Source: a bacterium | GTDB taxonomy: Bacteria; Hydrothermota; UBA3073; JACQXS01; JAGMCI01 | Assembly (NCBI GenBank): GCA_030018315.1 | Contig: JASEGA010000001.1 | Span: forward strand, 76,673 to 140,672 | Direction: 5' to 3' | Length of the DNA stretch: 64,000 nt | Shown here: piece after piece, positions 55,492 to 64,000 of the stretch | How positions within the stretch are numbered: position 1 is the first letter of the stretch | How the letters are laid out: every line of letters begins with the position of its first letter | The notes under the pieces: model-generated | Databases searched by the model: none | What the model was told of the DNA's origin: nothing | The model's input: only the letters and a program-made list of their open reading frames with translations | Position numbers and translations under genes: made by a program

Positions 55492-56401
55492 CAGTTTTTC
55501 TTGCAAATACTTCAATGCTGGGAGCAAGAGTAATTTTCCTGAAGCTCAAGAAATATACAAATTGGGCAATAAAATAGATAATTTTCTTAAAAAAGTAAAC
55601 TTTTAAATCAGACGAAAGAATACTGTAAGGGGCACCAGATGTAGGAAGTGAGCTCAGAACATTAATAGGTGCGAAATGACTCCTTTTAAGTAGTTTCTGT
55701 AAAGCTATATTTGAGAAGTTAAAAATATGGAATATATATACTTTCTTGGTGACCAACTTCCCCAGCCCAATAGATGAGAGAAACGAATGAATTCTATAAA
55801 TCATAATATGAAAATCCGCATTAGGAATTCTAATAAAAAGTATTCCGTTTGGGGCAAGAATTCTTTTTATTTCTTTGAGAACTTTTATAGGGCTCATCAT
55901 TTCATCTAATACATTACATAAGGTGATAACATCGAAATAATCATTAGAATAATCATTTTCTTCAAAAGGGATTGTCTCAATGTTTAAATTGTAGCGTTGC
56001 TTTCCCATTCTGGCAAGTGTCTCGCTAACTTCTACTCCGTAACAATTCCACCCCTTTTCTTTTGTAAGGGATAAAAAATACCCAAAACCGCATCCGATAT
56101 CTAAAATTCTCCGTGGATGAAGATGCTCTATTTTTGAAAAGAAATTGTTATATAATCTTCTTCGGGAGATTGCGACCAACTCAGAAGGGTCAACCTTTTC
56201 ATAATATTCAGTTATTTTTTTAAGATATTCCTCTTTATTAATCTGAGGAACCTGATAAATAACCCCACAATTCCTACCCTTGAGTAGAGAATAAAAATCG
56301 GTTTTGAGCAAGAGCAAGTTTCTATTACTTCCGCATATATTACACATTCCACTTAAATACCTTTCTTTTTCCATAGTTCTCATGGAGACCATTCTGGACA
56401 T
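55484..56401 (-). CDS. SAM-dependent methyltransferase with N-terminal Cys motif
   Basis: A 305-residue protein. The N-terminus has CNICGS and a later Cys in RNCGVIYQV, like the zinc-ribbon methyltransferases acting on nucleotide sugars. The class I fold is shown by RILDIGCGFGYFLSL, ITLCNVLDEMMSP and ILAPNGILFIRIPN. Several in-frame ATGs lie at the start; MEKERYLSGMCN is a likely alternative. It overlaps the GT4 start. Substrate unknown; probably a glycan precursor. Confidence 0.85.
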   Translation of the reverse strand: MSRMVSMRTMEKERYLSGMCNICGSNRNLLLLKTDFYSLLKGRNCGVIYQVPQINKEEYLKKITEYYEKVDPSELVAISRRRLYNNFFSKIEHLHPRRILDIGCGFGYFLSLTKEKGWNCYGVEVSETLARMGKQRYNLNIETIPFEENDYSNDYFDVITLCNVLDEMMSPIKVLKEIKRILAPNGILFIRIPNADFHIMIYRIHSFLSSIGLGKLVTKKVYIFHIFNFSNIALQKLLKRSHFAPINVLSSLPTSGAPYSILSSDLKVYFFKKIIYFIAQFVYFLSFRKITLAPSIEVFARKTDD

Positions 56402-56446
56402 TTCTATATTAATTTGGACTGCTCCTTAAAGCTGTTCTTCTCAATT

Positions 56447-57475
56447 TTATCCAAACAATCTTCTCACCCCCGACATCACATCTTCTACTGTTATATCCTT
56501 GAAACATCGAAGCTCCTTGCACCTTATAGTAGTCCTTGTTATACCCCTGGATGAATAACATGGGCTACACGGTAAATCTTTTCTTACTATTACCGCATTT
56601 TTACCCCAAGGACCACTGTTTTTATAATTAGTTGGCCCAAATATAGCTACTACTGGAGTCCCAACCGCACAGGCAATATGCACTATCCCACTGTCATTAC
56701 TTACGATTAAGTTGGTCCGTTCTATCAAAGCAGCAAGTTGCCCCAAAGTTGTCTTTCCTGATGCAATTATAGGTTTATGGACCATCAGGCTTGCAACTCT
56801 GTTTCCAAGCTCAATTTCATCTTTTCCTCCTAATAATACAATTTTAGCATTGTAATCCTCTACAATTCTATCAGCAAGTTTAGCAAATCGGGTCGGAAGC
56901 CAACGCTTGAATCTCGCCTGATACCTACCAGAACCAGAATGTATCCCTACAATAATATCTCCAGATTTTACTCCATATTGGGACAAAAAGTTAACTGCAA
57001 ATTCTTCGTCTTTCTTGTCAGTATGGATATACAGCTCCTTATCAGAAATATTGACCCCAAGCGCTTTGACAAGATTTAGATTTCCTTCTACTTGATGAGC
57101 TTCCTCATTATAAGGTACCTTTATGTTATAAAAGAGCCCTCTTCCTCTTATATTTTCTCCTAATCTAAATTTTGCACCCATTAAGAGGGCAACCAAGCCT
57201 GCTTTTACTGGATTAACACCTGTTGCAGTTATGACAAGGTCAAAGCATTTCTTTCTTAAATCACCTATTAGACATAGATTTTTAATAACTCCCTTTCTTA
57301 GAATAATAAATTCATTCACAAGTCCACTATTTTGAACTACTTCCCCTGGAGCAGACTCCGACAAAAACAGTGTTATCAAGCTCTTAGGAAAAGCATTTCG
57401 TAATGCTTTCAAAGCAGGTGTGAAGAGAATCATTTCACCAATCCCACCCATAAGTATTACCCCAATACTTTTCAT
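56447..57475 (-). CDS. Glycosyltransferase family 9 (heptosyltransferase-like), copy 1
   Basis: A 342-residue GT9 enzyme with VILMGGIGEMILFTPALKAL at the N-terminus and the donor site SNDSGIVHIACAVGTPVVAI in the C-terminal half, followed by FGPTNYKNSGPWG. The end has a Cys cluster (LPCSPCYSSRG, CKELRCFKDIT) shared with the second GT9 gene at 60458. The family transfers heptose or related sugars to lipid A core. It lies 3 bp after the asnB stop. Confidence 0.9.
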   Translation of the reverse strand: MKSIGVILMGGIGEMILFTPALKALRNAFPKSLITLFLSESAPGEVVQNSGLVNEFIILRKGVIKNLCLIGDLRKKCFDLVITATGVNPVKAGLVALLMGAKFRLGENIRGRGLFYNIKVPYNEEAHQVEGNLNLVKALGVNISDKELYIHTDKKDEEFAVNFLSQYGVKSGDIIVGIHSGSGRYQARFKRWLPTRFAKLADRIVEDYNAKIVLLGGKDEIELGNRVASLMVHKPIIASGKTTLGQLAALIERTNLIVSNDSGIVHIACAVGTPVVAIFGPTNYKNSGPWGKNAVIVRKDLPCSPCYSSRGITRTTIRCKELRCFKDITVEDVMSGVRRLFG

Positions 57476-57478
57476 TGT

Positions 57479-59410
57479 CTATCCATGTGGTTTATAATTT
57501 GTGCCATTATCAATATAAATTCTGTGCCACATCTCAAGTGTCATAAGAGCCCAAATTTGGTCAGATAAATTTTGCCTCCCCTCATAATGCTCTCTTAACA
57601 TCCATTGAATATAGTCACAATTAAAATAGCCCCTCCTTTTAATACTTTTACTTGATAGCAAATCTAAAGTCAAATCCTTAAGCTCTGTTTGCAGCCAAGA
57701 ACCAAGGGGTATCATAAAACCTTGCTTCCTTTTGGTAATTATTTCCTTCGGAAGTAACCGAGAAACAGCCCTTTTTAATAGATATTTTAGTCTTAACCCT
57801 TTAATTTTAAGCGAGTACGGAATACTGGCAGACAATTCCAATAACTTATGGTCACAAAAAGGGACTCTTAACTCTAATGAATTTGCCATGCTCATTCTAT
57901 CACCCATCGCTAATAAGTCATCTACAAGGTAAGTCTTTACATCTAAATAAAATATTCTGTCAAGAAATTCAGAAATCCATTCTTTGTCTAAAAGTTCCTT
58001 ATGTATTTTAAATGGGTCACTTATTAATAGTTCGTTCTTTAATTCCTCTGTAAATAGCTTATTATAGGCCTCATTATCAAAAAAGGATACCCAGCTTAAA
58101 TACCTTTCATCCGCAGGTAGTATTCCTCCCCGGATAAATCTTTTAAACCGACCGATAATATCTCCGCTTTCAGTAGATTCTGGAAGTTGATTAGTAAGTC
58201 TTAATAAAAGATTCTTACGCATAAAGAGAGGCAACTTTTTGTAATAACGAGCTAACTGCAATCCAATATATCTGGGATAGCCACTAAACGCTTCATCGCC
58301 ACCAATACCTGAAAGTGCTACAGTAATATGCTTTCTTGCTACTTGTGAAACTAAATAAGTGGATATAGCAGATGAGTCTGCAAAGGGTTCATCAAAATGA
58401 TGTATTATTTTAGGCAAAAGGTCTACAGCATCAGGTTTAACAATGAATTCGTGATGGTCGGTGCCAAAATGCTTTGCTACAAGACGCGAGTATTTGAGTT
58501 CGTTATAAGAAGCAAATCTTTCTTCATATCCTATAGAGAAAGTCTTTACCTTGGCGGTAGGGGTTTGATTAATCAAACCCTCACTCATTAGCCCTACAAT
58601 AGAGCTTGAATCAATACCACCTGATAGAAAAACACCTAAAGGCACATCGCTTATTAACCTGATTTTGACCGCCTCTTTCAGGAGGTCAAGAATTTGTTCA
58701 CAATAGTAATCCTCCCTCTGTATCTTACCTTTCGAAAAGCCAAGGTCCCAATATTGAGAAATGTCTATTTCACCATTTATATAACTCAAAGTATGGGCAG
58801 GAGGCAGTTTTTTAATCCCTTTAAACATTGATAAAGGTGTAGGAATGTAAAGAAATGTGAGGAAATAGTGCATCCCTACCAAATCTACATCCCTTTTTAC
58901 CTCCTCGCATTCAAGAAGAGCTTTAATTTCTGAAGCAAAAAGCAAGTTCCCATTAACTAAAGTGTAATACAGTGGTTTTATCCCTAACCTATCTCTTGCC
59001 AAAAATAGCTTCTTCTTTTCTTTATCCCAGACAGCAATAGCAAACATACCCCTAAACTTTTTAACACACTCTTCACCGTACTCTTCGTAAGAGTGCACTA
59101 TAGTCTCAGTATCGCTACGGGTAACAAACTTATGCCCTTCTTTCTCTAATACTTGCTTTAATTCTTTAAAGTTATATATCTCTCCGTTAAAGACTACCCA
59201 AATCGTTTTATCCTCGTTGCCCATGGGTTGATGTCCAGTATACAAATCGATGACACTTAACCGTTGTATCCCAATAGCTACATTTTCATCTATATAGAAA
59301 CCATTATCATCGGGACCCCTATGAACCATTGAATTACACATCCTTTGGAGAAGACCTTCGTCTATTGTCTTGTTTCTATTAGGACCGACAATCCCACATA
59401 TACCACACAT
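57479..59410 (-). CDS. asnB: Glutamine-hydrolysing asparagine synthase
   Basis: A 643-residue enzyme. The N-terminal glutaminase domain begins MCGICGIVG with Cys2 as nucleophile; the C-terminal synthetase domain shows the PP-loop LSGGIDSSSIVGLM and LSGIGGDEAFSGYPRY. In glycan clusters such enzymes often amidate uronic acids rather than make asparagine, and its position here supports that. It is the normal length of AsnB proteins. Confidence 0.93.
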   Translation of the reverse strand: MCGICGIVGPNRNKTIDEGLLQRMCNSMVHRGPDDNGFYIDENVAIGIQRLSVIDLYTGHQPMGNEDKTIWVVFNGEIYNFKELKQVLEKEGHKFVTRSDTETIVHSYEEYGEECVKKFRGMFAIAVWDKEKKKLFLARDRLGIKPLYYTLVNGNLLFASEIKALLECEEVKRDVDLVGMHYFLTFLYIPTPLSMFKGIKKLPPAHTLSYINGEIDISQYWDLGFSKGKIQREDYYCEQILDLLKEAVKIRLISDVPLGVFLSGGIDSSSIVGLMSEGLINQTPTAKVKTFSIGYEERFASYNELKYSRLVAKHFGTDHHEFIVKPDAVDLLPKIIHHFDEPFADSSAISTYLVSQVARKHITVALSGIGGDEAFSGYPRYIGLQLARYYKKLPLFMRKNLLLRLTNQLPESTESGDIIGRFKRFIRGGILPADERYLSWVSFFDNEAYNKLFTEELKNELLISDPFKIHKELLDKEWISEFLDRIFYLDVKTYLVDDLLAMGDRMSMANSLELRVPFCDHKLLELSASIPYSLKIKGLRLKYLLKRAVSRLLPKEIITKRKQGFMIPLGSWLQTELKDLTLDLLSSKSIKRRGYFNCDYIQWMLREHYEGRQNLSDQIWALMTLEMWHRIYIDNGTNYKPHG

Positions 59411-59422
59411 TAATCACCACCT

Positions 59423-60454
59423 CTAAAACAACTCCTTATTAGCTATAACCCACTCTATCAATTTGCTTATTCCCTTATCTATGTTTACCTTTGGAACCCA
59501 ACCTAACTCTTCTTTTGCTCTTCTTATATCGCTTACATAAACTTTTTGGTCACCCGGTCTCCATTGACTAAAAGAGTAATTTATTTTTTTGTTCAAGAGC
59601 CCACCTATTTTGGCAATAAGTTCCAACAATGACAAAGTATTCTCTGGCCCACCACCTATATTATAGACTTTTCCACAGATTTTATCAATCTTCTTAACTA
59701 CTTGCTCAAAAGCTTCTATAAGGTCATCTATAAATAAAATGTCCCTCGTTTGCATACCGTCTCCATATATTGTTAACTCCTTTCCTAACACCGATGATAT
59801 TATAAAATGAGCTACCCAACCCTGGTCCTCGCATCCAAACTGCCTCGGTCCATAGATACACGACAGCCGAAACACCACAGTTTTTAAGCCATAAATTCTT
59901 GCATAATCTTGGACATATTGGTCGGCAGCCCCTTTAGAACAGGCATAAGGAGAATGAAAATTAAGATTTCTATTCTCTGAAACGCCCTCTTTTAATTCTT
60001 TATATTCATACCTATTTTCTTTACAAACTACCTGAATATCTTCCATTGCTCCGTATACTTTGTTAGTAGAGGTAAAAACTAATATCTGTCTATCTTTATT
60101 TATTTTTCTCATTGCCTCAAGAACATTCAGAGTACCAAGAGCATTTATCTCAAAGTCATCACGTGGATTTGCTACTGATGTAGTGACGGCTACCTGAGAT
60201 GCAAAATGATAAATTATATCTACATCATCAATAACTCTTACTAATTTATCAAAATCACGAATATCTCCCACAATAATTCGTAGTGGCAATTCATGAATTG
60301 ACCCTGCTGATTTTTCCGTTAACCACTTTATATTCTTTTCTACTCCTCTTCTTGACATATTGTCATATATTGTTACTGCATCTCCTTTACCGAGATAATA
60401 ATTAGCTGTGTTGCTCCCAATAAAGCCTGCTCCGCCTGTGATTAAAATTTTCAT
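59423..60454 (-). CDS. NAD-dependent nucleotide-sugar epimerase, CDP-paratose 2-epimerase-like
   Basis: A 343-residue short-chain dehydrogenase of the extended type. The NAD motif GGAGFIG is at residues 7-13; the catalytic residues are Thr130, Tyr170 and Lys174 (SPYACSKG). RLSCIYGPRQFGCEDQGWVA is characteristic of the tyvelose (CDP-paratose) epimerase group. The rest of the dideoxyhexose pathway is not visible in this window, so the real substrate may differ. Confidence 0.87.
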   Translation of the reverse strand: MKILITGGAGFIGSNTANYYLGKGDAVTIYDNMSRRGVEKNIKWLTEKSAGSIHELPLRIIVGDIRDFDKLVRVIDDVDIIYHFASQVAVTTSVANPRDDFEINALGTLNVLEAMRKINKDRQILVFTSTNKVYGAMEDIQVVCKENRYEYKELKEGVSENRNLNFHSPYACSKGAADQYVQDYARIYGLKTVVFRLSCIYGPRQFGCEDQGWVAHFIISSVLGKELTIYGDGMQTRDILFIDDLIEAFEQVVKKIDKICGKVYNIGGGPENTLSLLELIAKIGGLLNKKINYSFSQWRPGDQKVYVSDIRRAKEELGWVPKVNIDKGISKLIEWVIANKELF

Positions 60455-60457
60455 TCC

Positions 60458-61594
60458 TTATTCTCTTTTTCGGGTTAATATGGTATTTACTGCTTCCATA
60501 ACTTCATTTACTGTTATAAGTTCCATGCATTTATGGTCATTACATACTCCTTTATTACATGGATTGCAAGGTAAATGTTTTCTTATTACTATGTTTCTAT
60601 CTCCCCAAGGCCACCAGCGAACTGGATTAGTAGGTCCCATAGTAGAAACTGTAGGAGTCCCAATCGCAGTCGCAATATGAAGGGGACCAGAGTTATTACA
60701 AATTAAAAGACTGCATCTGTCTATAATAGCAACTAAATTTCTTAAAGGTTCTCTTACATAGATAACAGGTTTATGCTTCATGTTACTTGCTATCTCTTCA
60801 ACTATTTCCTCTTCACCCGGCCCTCCCATAAGTATAATCTTTGCTTTATATTCATCAATAATCTTATCTCCCACCCTTGCAAATCTTTCAGGTAACCAGC
60901 GTTGAGTAGGATAATAGCCACCAGGATGAATTCCAACTAATAAATCATTGTTTAAAATATTGTTATGAATTAGAAAATTATTAACATATTGTTTCGCTTC
61001 AGGAATAATTGAGAGCTCAGGCTCCTCGGTAGATATATTTCCACTAACTGCTCTTATTAAGTCAAGAGTGTGTTCTACAAGGTGTTTTTCCTTTTTATCA
61101 GGCATCACTCTGATGTTTAAAAAAATACTTTTACCTGCAATATTAAATCCAACCCGATATTTAGCACCACTTAAATAAGCAATGAGCGCAGTCTTCAATG
61201 GATAATCAAGATGTAAATCAATTGCAAGGTTAAATTTTTTCCTTCTATTTTTGGAGTGCAATAACGATGTTATTGCAATCTTTCCGTTATATGGAATAAC
61301 TTCGTCCACATAAGGAGATTGAAGAAGTAAATCTTGAGTTTTAGGTGAAACAAGTATGGAAATATGGGAAATGGGAAATCTTTCTCTAAGCGCCCTTAAA
61401 GCGGGAGTTGAAAGGACAACATCACCAATCCTATCAATACGAATTAGAAGAATTCTCTTTATCTCATTAGGGTGAGGAGCTTTACTTTGCTTTGTAAGAA
61501 AAATTGAAAGAGTATTAAGAATCTTTCCTCTCAAGAATAGATATAGGCTATTAAGTTTTTGGCGCATAAAAGGCTCGTAGCTTGTTATCTTCAT
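60458..61594 (-). CDS. Glycosyltransferase family 9 (heptosyltransferase-like), copy 2
   Basis: A 378-residue GT9 enzyme. IKRILLIRIDRIGDVVLSTP and ALRALRERFPISHISILV mark the acceptor domain, and CNNSGPLHIATAIGTPTVST marks the donor domain, followed by MGPTNPVRWWPWG. An N-terminal ~45-residue extension precedes the GT9 core; a start at about 61567 is possible. The C-terminus ends with a Cys cluster like that of copy 1 (LPCNPCNKGVC). It overlaps the methyltransferase remnant by 44 bp. Confidence 0.9.
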   Translation of the reverse strand: MKITSYEPFMRQKLNSLYLFLRGKILNTLSIFLTKQSKAPHPNEIKRILLIRIDRIGDVVLSTPALRALRERFPISHISILVSPKTQDLLLQSPYVDEVIPYNGKIAITSLLHSKNRRKKFNLAIDLHLDYPLKTALIAYLSGAKYRVGFNIAGKSIFLNIRVMPDKKEKHLVEHTLDLIRAVSGNISTEEPELSIIPEAKQYVNNFLIHNNILNNDLLVGIHPGGYYPTQRWLPERFARVGDKIIDEYKAKIILMGGPGEEEIVEEIASNMKHKPVIYVREPLRNLVAIIDRCSLLICNNSGPLHIATAIGTPTVSTMGPTNPVRWWPWGDRNIVIRKHLPCNPCNKGVCNDHKCMELITVNEVMEAVNTILTRKRE

Positions 61595-62397
61595 CGTTTG
61601 GCTTCCTTAACTTTAGAGTGACTGACTCTGAAAAATGCTTTCCTAATGGTAGAAATTCAAGTATGCAGTCAACTATTAATACAAAGGCAAATAAAACTGG
61701 GTGACAATTATATCGGGGACCTCCATATATTAAAGCACCACGCTTAATATCCTCCACTATAAAACCACCTTTTCTAACAATTCTCAGCCATTCATTTAAT
61801 CCCTTTACAGAAATATGCCCACCTTCTTGTTTAAAATTGGATTTTGAAGAAATACTACTTCTGAATATCATTCCAATAATTCTAATAGCATTAGTTTTGT
61901 TTGGAGTAGTAATAATAACTGACCCGCCAGGTTTACACACTCTTTTTATCTCACTTAAACAATTCTCAGGTTTTTTTCAAATGCTCTAATACATCGTTAC
62001 ATAAAATAATATCAAAAGAATTTTGGGGAAACTCAAGATGTTCTGCATCACCAACTCTGAAATTTATATTATTAAATCCAAAGGAGTTATTTACTTCACG
62101 AGCAAACTCTATCTCTAACTCTGAAATATCAACTCCATCAAAACTAACTTTTTCTTTTACTTCCTTTAGCATATTAAGCAGGAATATATGATACCCATTA
62201 CCGCATCTTGCATCTAAGACTTTAAAAAGCTTATCTTTTTTGATTTCTTGTTTAAAACAGGTAACTATATTTTTAAGTTTCTTGTATGTCTCATAGCTTT
62301 TAGTATAGCTACCAAGGTTTCTTTGAAAAACTGAATCTTTAAATTGCTCTAAGCTGATTTTAAATCTTCTCTTATATAAGTCATAAATTTCATTCAT
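61551..62397 (-). pseudogene. SAM-dependent methyltransferase with a one-base frameshift
   Basis: Frame one (62397-61966) carries the SAM-binding core VLDARCGNGYHIFLL and DIILCNDVLEHLKKT. Frame two (to 61551) carries VCKPGGSVIITTPNKTN, then LNEWLRIVRKGGFIVEDI and the C-terminal part. The break is in a run of seven A (complement near 61970-61978): with six A the reading is EHLKKPENCLSEIKRVCKPG, a perfect methyltransferase. The SAM motif has Arg-Cys where GCG is usual. It is either a frameshift mutation, an assembly error in the homopolymer, or a slippage site. Confidence 0.85.
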
Positions 62398-62467
62398 CTC
62401 ATTATAGTGCCCACTCCATTGGACATGCGTAGCATCTCTCTAATTAAACTTTCTTTCTAATAAATTA

Positions 62468-64000
62468 TCACAAATCATTTCTATCAGTTCTTATCCACAA
62501 TGTATACGAACCAATATTCACACTTTTGAAATGATGAATTCGAAAATAATCAGAAATCAAATTAGAGCTAAATACATCTCTATATTGTTCTATAGTGTTC
62601 GAGGCTATTCCATAAACTACACAAGTGGGATTTATATCTTTCAATACTTTTATAAAATTTTCTGGTGTTGTTAAATCTCTACTGCTTACAACAAAGCCTG
62701 AATTTATTGCATCTAAATAATAAACTATTTCACAAGGAGCAATAATCCTATCATCGAAATTAATTCTTGATTTCAGAAACCTTACTAAATCCTTCGTGCC
62801 TTCTTTGCCATAAGTATATATTACCTGATATTTAGCTTTATATTGAATAATATTTAATGCTAAAGAACTGGAGATAAACATAATAAAAAAAGAAATTATA
62901 CAAGCAGATATAAACCGCTGCTTTCTTCCCTTACGATAAAAAATGAATATTGCCAACGATAGGATAAGCAATGAGAAAAGCTTAAATAGCATATTAAGCG
63001 ATTCTTTATGTAATATTAAAACATCAAAATGGCTTCTTATAAATCGCTCCTTTATTACATAATTTGTAAGATATAATAAGTCTCCAACAAAAATGATGTT
63101 GAAAATTAGCACAAGACCAATGATGATAATGAAACTCCTTATGCTATACAATATATCATGTTTAACCTTTGCTACAATATCTGCTATGAGAATACTCATA
63201 ATTGAAACAACAGGGAAAAGATATTTCGGAAAACCATGAGTCATAGGTATAAGGCATAAATAAATCATAAAAATGATTATACTTATTATAATCAGTAAAT
63301 CTTCACTGGTGTCTAAAATTTTACATTGAAAAATTCCATGTAATCTATCAATAATCTTCAATAGCCATAACAATAAAAAGAACGGTGAAAACCATAGGAG
63401 GGCACGAAAAATGTCGTATATAAATTGGGGGTCAAAAATATGTGTACCAACATGGCCTGAAGCTAATTCTATAAAAGATTTAAATATAGAAGATGGAGAA
63501 TAATTAAACTTTAAGCTATATAATATCCAGAACACACCAAAAAATATAAAGCCTAAAATGAAAATTTTTACTATGGAAATACTTTCAATAAATTTTTTAT
63601 TTATAAGAAGATAAAATAAAATAGCAAAAAGTATAAGGGGAGTGGTAAGTTTAGCACTTAATAATAAAGCAAAAACAAATGATAATTGGATTATATTTTT
63701 TGTGTTTAAACATTCCATATTCTTTAAAAATAAAAAAATAAAAGCGAGCATTAAGGTTGTTATTAGCGTATTATCGGGATCTATATGTAACGAGCCTCTA
63801 ATCATAAAAGGATTTATGGAGAATATAAAACAGGCTATTAATGGAACAAAATAATTGTTTTTATCTCTGCAGAGTTTACTGCTAATAAAATAGATAAAAA
63901 CAATTGAGATTAAACAACAAATTAGGCCAAATAACCTAAAAAATATAGTATTTGTCCCAGCTAATTTTCTTATAATACTTAATATAATTGAGTATAAAGG
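62468..64000 (-). CDS. GT39-like membrane glycosyltransferase, 5' end beyond the window
   Basis: The open frame continues from 62468 to the window edge (511 residues visible, no start needed within the window), although a Met at 63805 would be a possible internal start. Visible features fit the PMT/ArnT (GT39) plan: PLYSIILSIIRKLAG near the edge, LHIDPDNTLITTLMLAF, and about ten further membrane helices, ending in a soluble tail with IIAPCEIVYYLDAINSGFVV. Such enzymes transfer sugars from polyprenyl-phosphate donors. It is the first visible gene of the glycan cluster. Confidence 0.8.
   Translation of the reverse strand, partial: PLYSIILSIIRKLAGTNTIFFRLFGLICCLISIVFIYFISSKLCRDKNNYFVPLIACFIFSINPFMIRGSLHIDPDNTLITTLMLAFIFLFLKNMECLNTKNIIQLSFVFALLLSAKLTTPLILFAILFYLLINKKFIESISIVKIFILGFIFFGVFWILYSLKFNYSPSSIFKSFIELASGHVGTHIFDPQFIYDIFRALLWFSPFFLLLWLLKIIDRLHGIFQCKILDTSEDLLIIISIIIFMIYLCLIPMTHGFPKYLFPVVSIMSILIADIVAKVKHDILYSIRSFIIIIGLVLIFNIIFVGDLLYLTNYVIKERFIRSHFDVLILHKESLNMLFKLFSLLILSLAIFIFYRKGRKQRFISACIISFFIMFISSSLALNIIQYKAKYQVIYTYGKEGTKDLVRFLKSRINFDDRIIAPCEIVYYLDAINSGFVVSSRDLTTPENFIKVLKDINPTCVVYGIASNTIEQYRDVFSSNLISDYFRIHHFKSVNIGSYTLWIRTDRNDL

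Noticed and set aside
61551-61940. Independent small gene for the second methyltransferase half
   Set aside because: It starts mid-fold and joins the upstream half perfectly after one base is removed, so it is part of one frameshifted gene.

Overview
This is a bacterial window, AT-rich, with a complete 16S rRNA gene, two tRNAs, and most of the str and S10 ribosomal operons. Several secreted proteins end in a FlgD-like sorting domain (motifs such as YPNPF, IYDLSGRLVK, WDG, SGVYF). That domain, the outer-membrane-type protein with an N-terminal MGG motif, the Gram-negative gene lnt and the 4-subunit 2-oxoacid:ferredoxin oxidoreductase point to an uncultured anaerobic Gram-negative bacterium. 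My best guess is the WOR-3/Stahlbacteria-Cloacimonadota sphere. This is inference from gene families; a 16S search would settle it.

Layout. 1-4.2 kb: a broken MjaI-type restriction endonuclease gene, cstA, a decayed BNR-repeat exported protein, and a PiT phosphate transporter. 4.2-9.5 kb: a MITE-like element, fabH, a repeat-rich exported protein, and the korDABC operon. 9.5-13.3 kb: structured repeats, a small pseudogene, and a dismembered rRNA locus (16S, tRNA-Ile, a porin-like gene, tRNA-Ala; no 23S or 5S). 13.3-24.1 kb: recA, lnt, a gingipain-like C25 protease gene with an internal stop, butyrate kinase, a 6-TM protein and a secreted M14 carboxypeptidase. 24.1-35.3 kb, minus strand: rpsG-fusA-tuf-rpsJ-rplC-(2TM protein)-rplD-rplW-(DTG aspartic protease)-(sorting-domain remnant)-rplB-rpsS-rplV-rpsC-rplP-rpmC-rpsQ-rplN-rplX-rplE-rpsZ. 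rpsL is absent and the spc genes after rpsZ are missing. 35.6-43.7 kb: dipeptide epimerase, Wzz-like protein, murB, a PLC-like membrane protein, AmrS-type radical SAM, a membrane aminopropyltransferase-like protein, and purC. 43.7-48.3 kb: two STAND/AAA ATPase-TPR genes wrecked and joined at a dispersed repeat. 48.4-64 kb: a surface-glycan locus, all minus strand (wecA-type initiating transferase, DegT aminotransferase, PIG-L deacetylase, three tandem ExeA-like ATPases, WbqC, GT4, two GT9, AsnB, a CDP-paratose-epimerase-like enzyme, two methyltransferases, a GT39-like membrane protein).

Themes. (1) Many genes are interrupted by single stops or one-base indels, more than expected for a healthy genome; some could be assembly errors. 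(2) Many first genes have a near-consensus sigma70-type promoter whose -10 box ends only 5-11 nt before the ATG, suggesting widespread leaderless transcripts (fabH, pit, recA, lnt, dipeptide epimerase, TPR gene). (3) Short dispersed repeats of the TGTCATTGCGAG.../TGTCATTCTGA... type and perfect palindromes sit in intergenic spaces, inside genes and at gene ends, where they supply C-termini, frameshifts and a fusion junction. (4) Highly expressed operons (rRNA and S10) carry unusual protein-gene insertions. I found no CRISPR array, complete insertion sequence or phage.
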